From NCBI GenBank assembly GCA_013407085.1, contig JACCGJ010000555.1, positions 1 to 64,000 of the forward strand: a DNA stretch of 64,000 nucleotides, read 5' to 3'. The notes beneath the pieces were generated by a model that worked only from the letters and a program-made list of their open reading frames with translations, searched no databases and was not told where the DNA came from. Of this stretch, positions 62,116 to 64,000 are shown one piece after another (the first letter of the stretch is position 1; each line of letters begins with the position of its first letter). The position numbers were made by a program, and so were the translations under genes. Source of the DNA: Atriophallophorus winterbourni. Lineage: Eukaryota > Platyhelminthes > Trematoda > Plagiorchiida > Microphallidae.

Positions 62116-63054
62116 TTTATTCACACGATTACTTGACAGACTTGAGCAAGTAGCTTTGCATGTATAATTTCGCCAAAGGATACATGCAGTAAGACATATG
62201 CGGGAGACAGGTAGGTCATGCATAAACAGAAGTACATGCGAACTACACTTTAATCAGACAGAGTTCAGTTTAAAGGTTGGCAGATAAGAAGCAAAGCTGG
62301 AGCCGCGATCAATAGGGTGCACTTGCACAAACTAATGGGACGGAAATGAATTAACTGTCGTTCGACGAGTATTTTATTGAATGAAGCAAATCAACTACAA
62401 AATGTTGGGAATAGAAATACCGAAACTATGAGACACGCCAAGACTGAAAGCGAAATGAAAATTTCATACAATAGGATTATTTCAATTTAAAACGTGGAAT
62501 TGACCAAATGAAATTTTGACGCAATCTGGTGAACTCAAAGCTCCCCACACATTATCATATTCGTTTACCGTGCTGACGCTCAGAGCGGGGCCTTTGAATC
62601 GGCCGTGCTCAAAATAAATGTTTTCATGCGTTTTTATTTTTTCAGTCAACACGGAACCTTTTGTTTTTGAAACGTTTTAACATGTCGCGAACACGTAAAC
62701 GAACGACGTTTGATGCCCCGCACGCTTTAAATGCTGCGCAAAATTTTTATTTTGAAGGATGGGGAATTTGCTGCGCCGGTCAGAAAAATGCGAAAGAAAA
62801 CTCATACATGGGGGTTTAAAAATCGTGCAGCATGACTTTTCACCAACTTCCATCACAATCACAAACCCTAATGCCTGCAGACGAAACCGAAGCTGTTTTC
62901 GATTTGAATGTGACTGGCAATCTCAAATTTTCCCATCAAAGTTTGACGTCCCTCTTATTCGCATTGAAATTCTGTGGTTAAACTATTTTGATTAACTGAA
63001 AATTCGTTTTAACGAATAAAGTTTTCTTCTTCTTCTTTTGATCGAAGTGAAGTC
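62116..63054 (-). other. UNC13 intron sequence; simple repeat at 63020-63035
   Basis: No gene recognised. AATAAAGTTTTCTTCTTCTTC at 63016-63036 looks like the 3' end of a non-LTR insertion in + orientation, but no body could be named. Confidence 0.35.
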
Positions 63055-63438
63055 ATGTCTCTCAAACCACTTTTTAACAAGGTTTTAGTACCGCAACTAA
63101 TAAATCGAGATTTGTTCACAGAGCCATCACGTGAAAGAAACCCGTGTGGTATTTCTGATTTCAATTCTGGAGTTCCTCGCCCGTTTGATACGGTAAGTGA
63201 TGATGCTGCAAACAAAATATGCTTTGTTCAGTTCGTTCCAGGGAAGCGTGCAAACTTCCGGTGTCTCGGGTTATTCTACAGCGAAGGCGTTTCCCGTAAG
63301 TCATCGGAGCTATTATTCGGTCCTGTTCTATTCAAAATTTATGGAAATCCGCTACTGGATTCGGTACAAATTTGGGAGGATGCTAAACTAAAGATGATAG
63401 CATATTTTCAACAACAAACTAGAAAAGGTCAAATGTAA
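63055..63438 (+). pseudogene. Unrecognised 127-codon ORF, weak reverse-transcriptase-like end
   Basis: Starts with ATG (MSLKPLFNKVLVPQLINRDL). The segment FGPVLFKIYGNPLLD resembles the GPLLFLIYVNDLPD motif of non-LTR reverse transcriptases, and IWEDAKLKM could be a ruined catalytic box. The N-terminal 70 residues match nothing I know. Could be a decayed retroelement or a chance ORF. Confidence 0.3.
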
Positions 63439-64000
63439 TACTCTAGAGATAAACCTTGATATCTTCGTAAGTGAAAGTTTGAAAACAGTCCTCAATGAGA
63501 GGCTGTCTATGAGCATACAACAAGTGTACTCCGCTTACTCATACGAATAGTCGGGCGTTTGCTGCGGCTCTCGTTGACGAACATAATCACGCAGTCGTTG
63601 ACCATACACGGCAAACTATGGCACCATGATTAAAAAAAGACACCGCTCTACTTGAAAGGAGTTATTATAAGATAACCAGCATGTTTACCGAATTATACCA
63701 CCTACACTTTTGAGCAGTGATTGTCTCGACTCGAAGAAAACACTTTCGAGCACAGGAGCATCCAATTCAACCTAATTCTAATTTAAAGAATAATCCATAC
63801 AGCGTTCCACCCACTCAGACATCAGGCGCGGTGAAAATCTTACTCTTCACATTACGCTTAAATGCGGTCTGAAAGTCTATTCAGTCAATGCATGATTTCT
63901 CGTAAACCCTTAACCATCGGAAATTGAGTCTTCATCGGGTGAACCGATTTTTGAACAAAATTTGGGAGCATTTAAGTTGAATCACCCTGTGTTGGTATCA
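63439..64000. other. Window end, nothing recognised
   Basis: No motif or repeat I can support. Confidence 0.35.

Noticed and set aside
1..64000. CRISPR arrays, bacterial operons, prophage or plasmid features
   Set aside because: Introns, non-LTR retrotransposons and animal gene families make this a metazoan nuclear sequence; the regularly spaced 15-bp units at 51.06 and 54.31 kb are transposon ends.
2664..64000. tRNA or rRNA genes
   Set aside because: I found no convincing tRNA fold or rRNA core segment when reading both strands; a covariance search would be needed to exclude them.

Overview
The window is eukaryotic, intron-rich and dominated by transposable-element debris. It looks like a flatworm genome, most likely a fluke (inference). 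The non-LTR retrotransposons resemble the CR1-like, RTE-like and Penelope-like families known from schistosomes and liver flukes; the coding exons are short with canonical GT-AG sites, and introns of 2-6 kb are packed with repeats. Two runs of exactly 1000 N (32732-33731 and 47433-48432) are assembly gaps.

Two host genes converge. (1) On the + strand, the 3' end of a collagen XV/XVIII-type gene occupies about 4.6-17.8 kb in five exons (4621-4780, 11212-11483, 11547-11793, 13465-13577, 17587-17788), ending with an endostatin-like domain and a stop codon. (2) On the - strand, the C-terminal half of an UNC13/Munc13-type synaptic-vesicle priming protein runs from 61289 down to the stop at 22887. 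It covers the MUN domain and the last C2 domain. All exon junctions keep phase. Most of these exons are too short to stand out as ORFs and were found by reading splice sites together with family motifs. One pair of MUN exons is present twice (46450-46604 + 45050-45194, and 50391-50545 + 48565-48709) in a duplicated block of about 2 kb. The pair is 300 bp long and phase 0 at both ends, so either or both copies would keep the reading frame.

The introns and flanks hold: CR1-like elements (about 1-2663, 20640-21160, 28690-30560, 36235-36840, 37820-38870, 41720-42852, 44560-44990, 46949-48500, 57390-58768); RTE-like elements and 3' ends (5265-5610, 8380-10660, 14440-14610, 18560-19265, 20240-20480, 24130-24345, 24860-26560, 40245-40440, 45470-46060, 49000-49560, 49919-50333, 55015-55345); Penelope-like GIY-YIG ends and tails (16230-16920, 18090-18475, 19266-19680, 21600-22160, 24345-24810, 32175-32731, 34930-35335); a MULE transposon (51054-54413) with a piggyBac element nested inside it (52422-54306); a small TTAA-flanked piggyBac-type MITE (15488-15721); and another TIR element (28303-28558).

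The least expected content is a pair of related repeat families with unit lengths of about 221 bp and 241-244 bp, present as tandem dimers and fragments. One strand carries a type I hammerhead ribozyme core: CUGAUGA, stem II, GAAA, a self-complementary ACCGGU stem III and a UH cleavage site. Several copies keep the whole core, and two adjacent units show a compensatory change in stem II. The Penelope-like tails carry a second, more irregular hammerhead-like motif.
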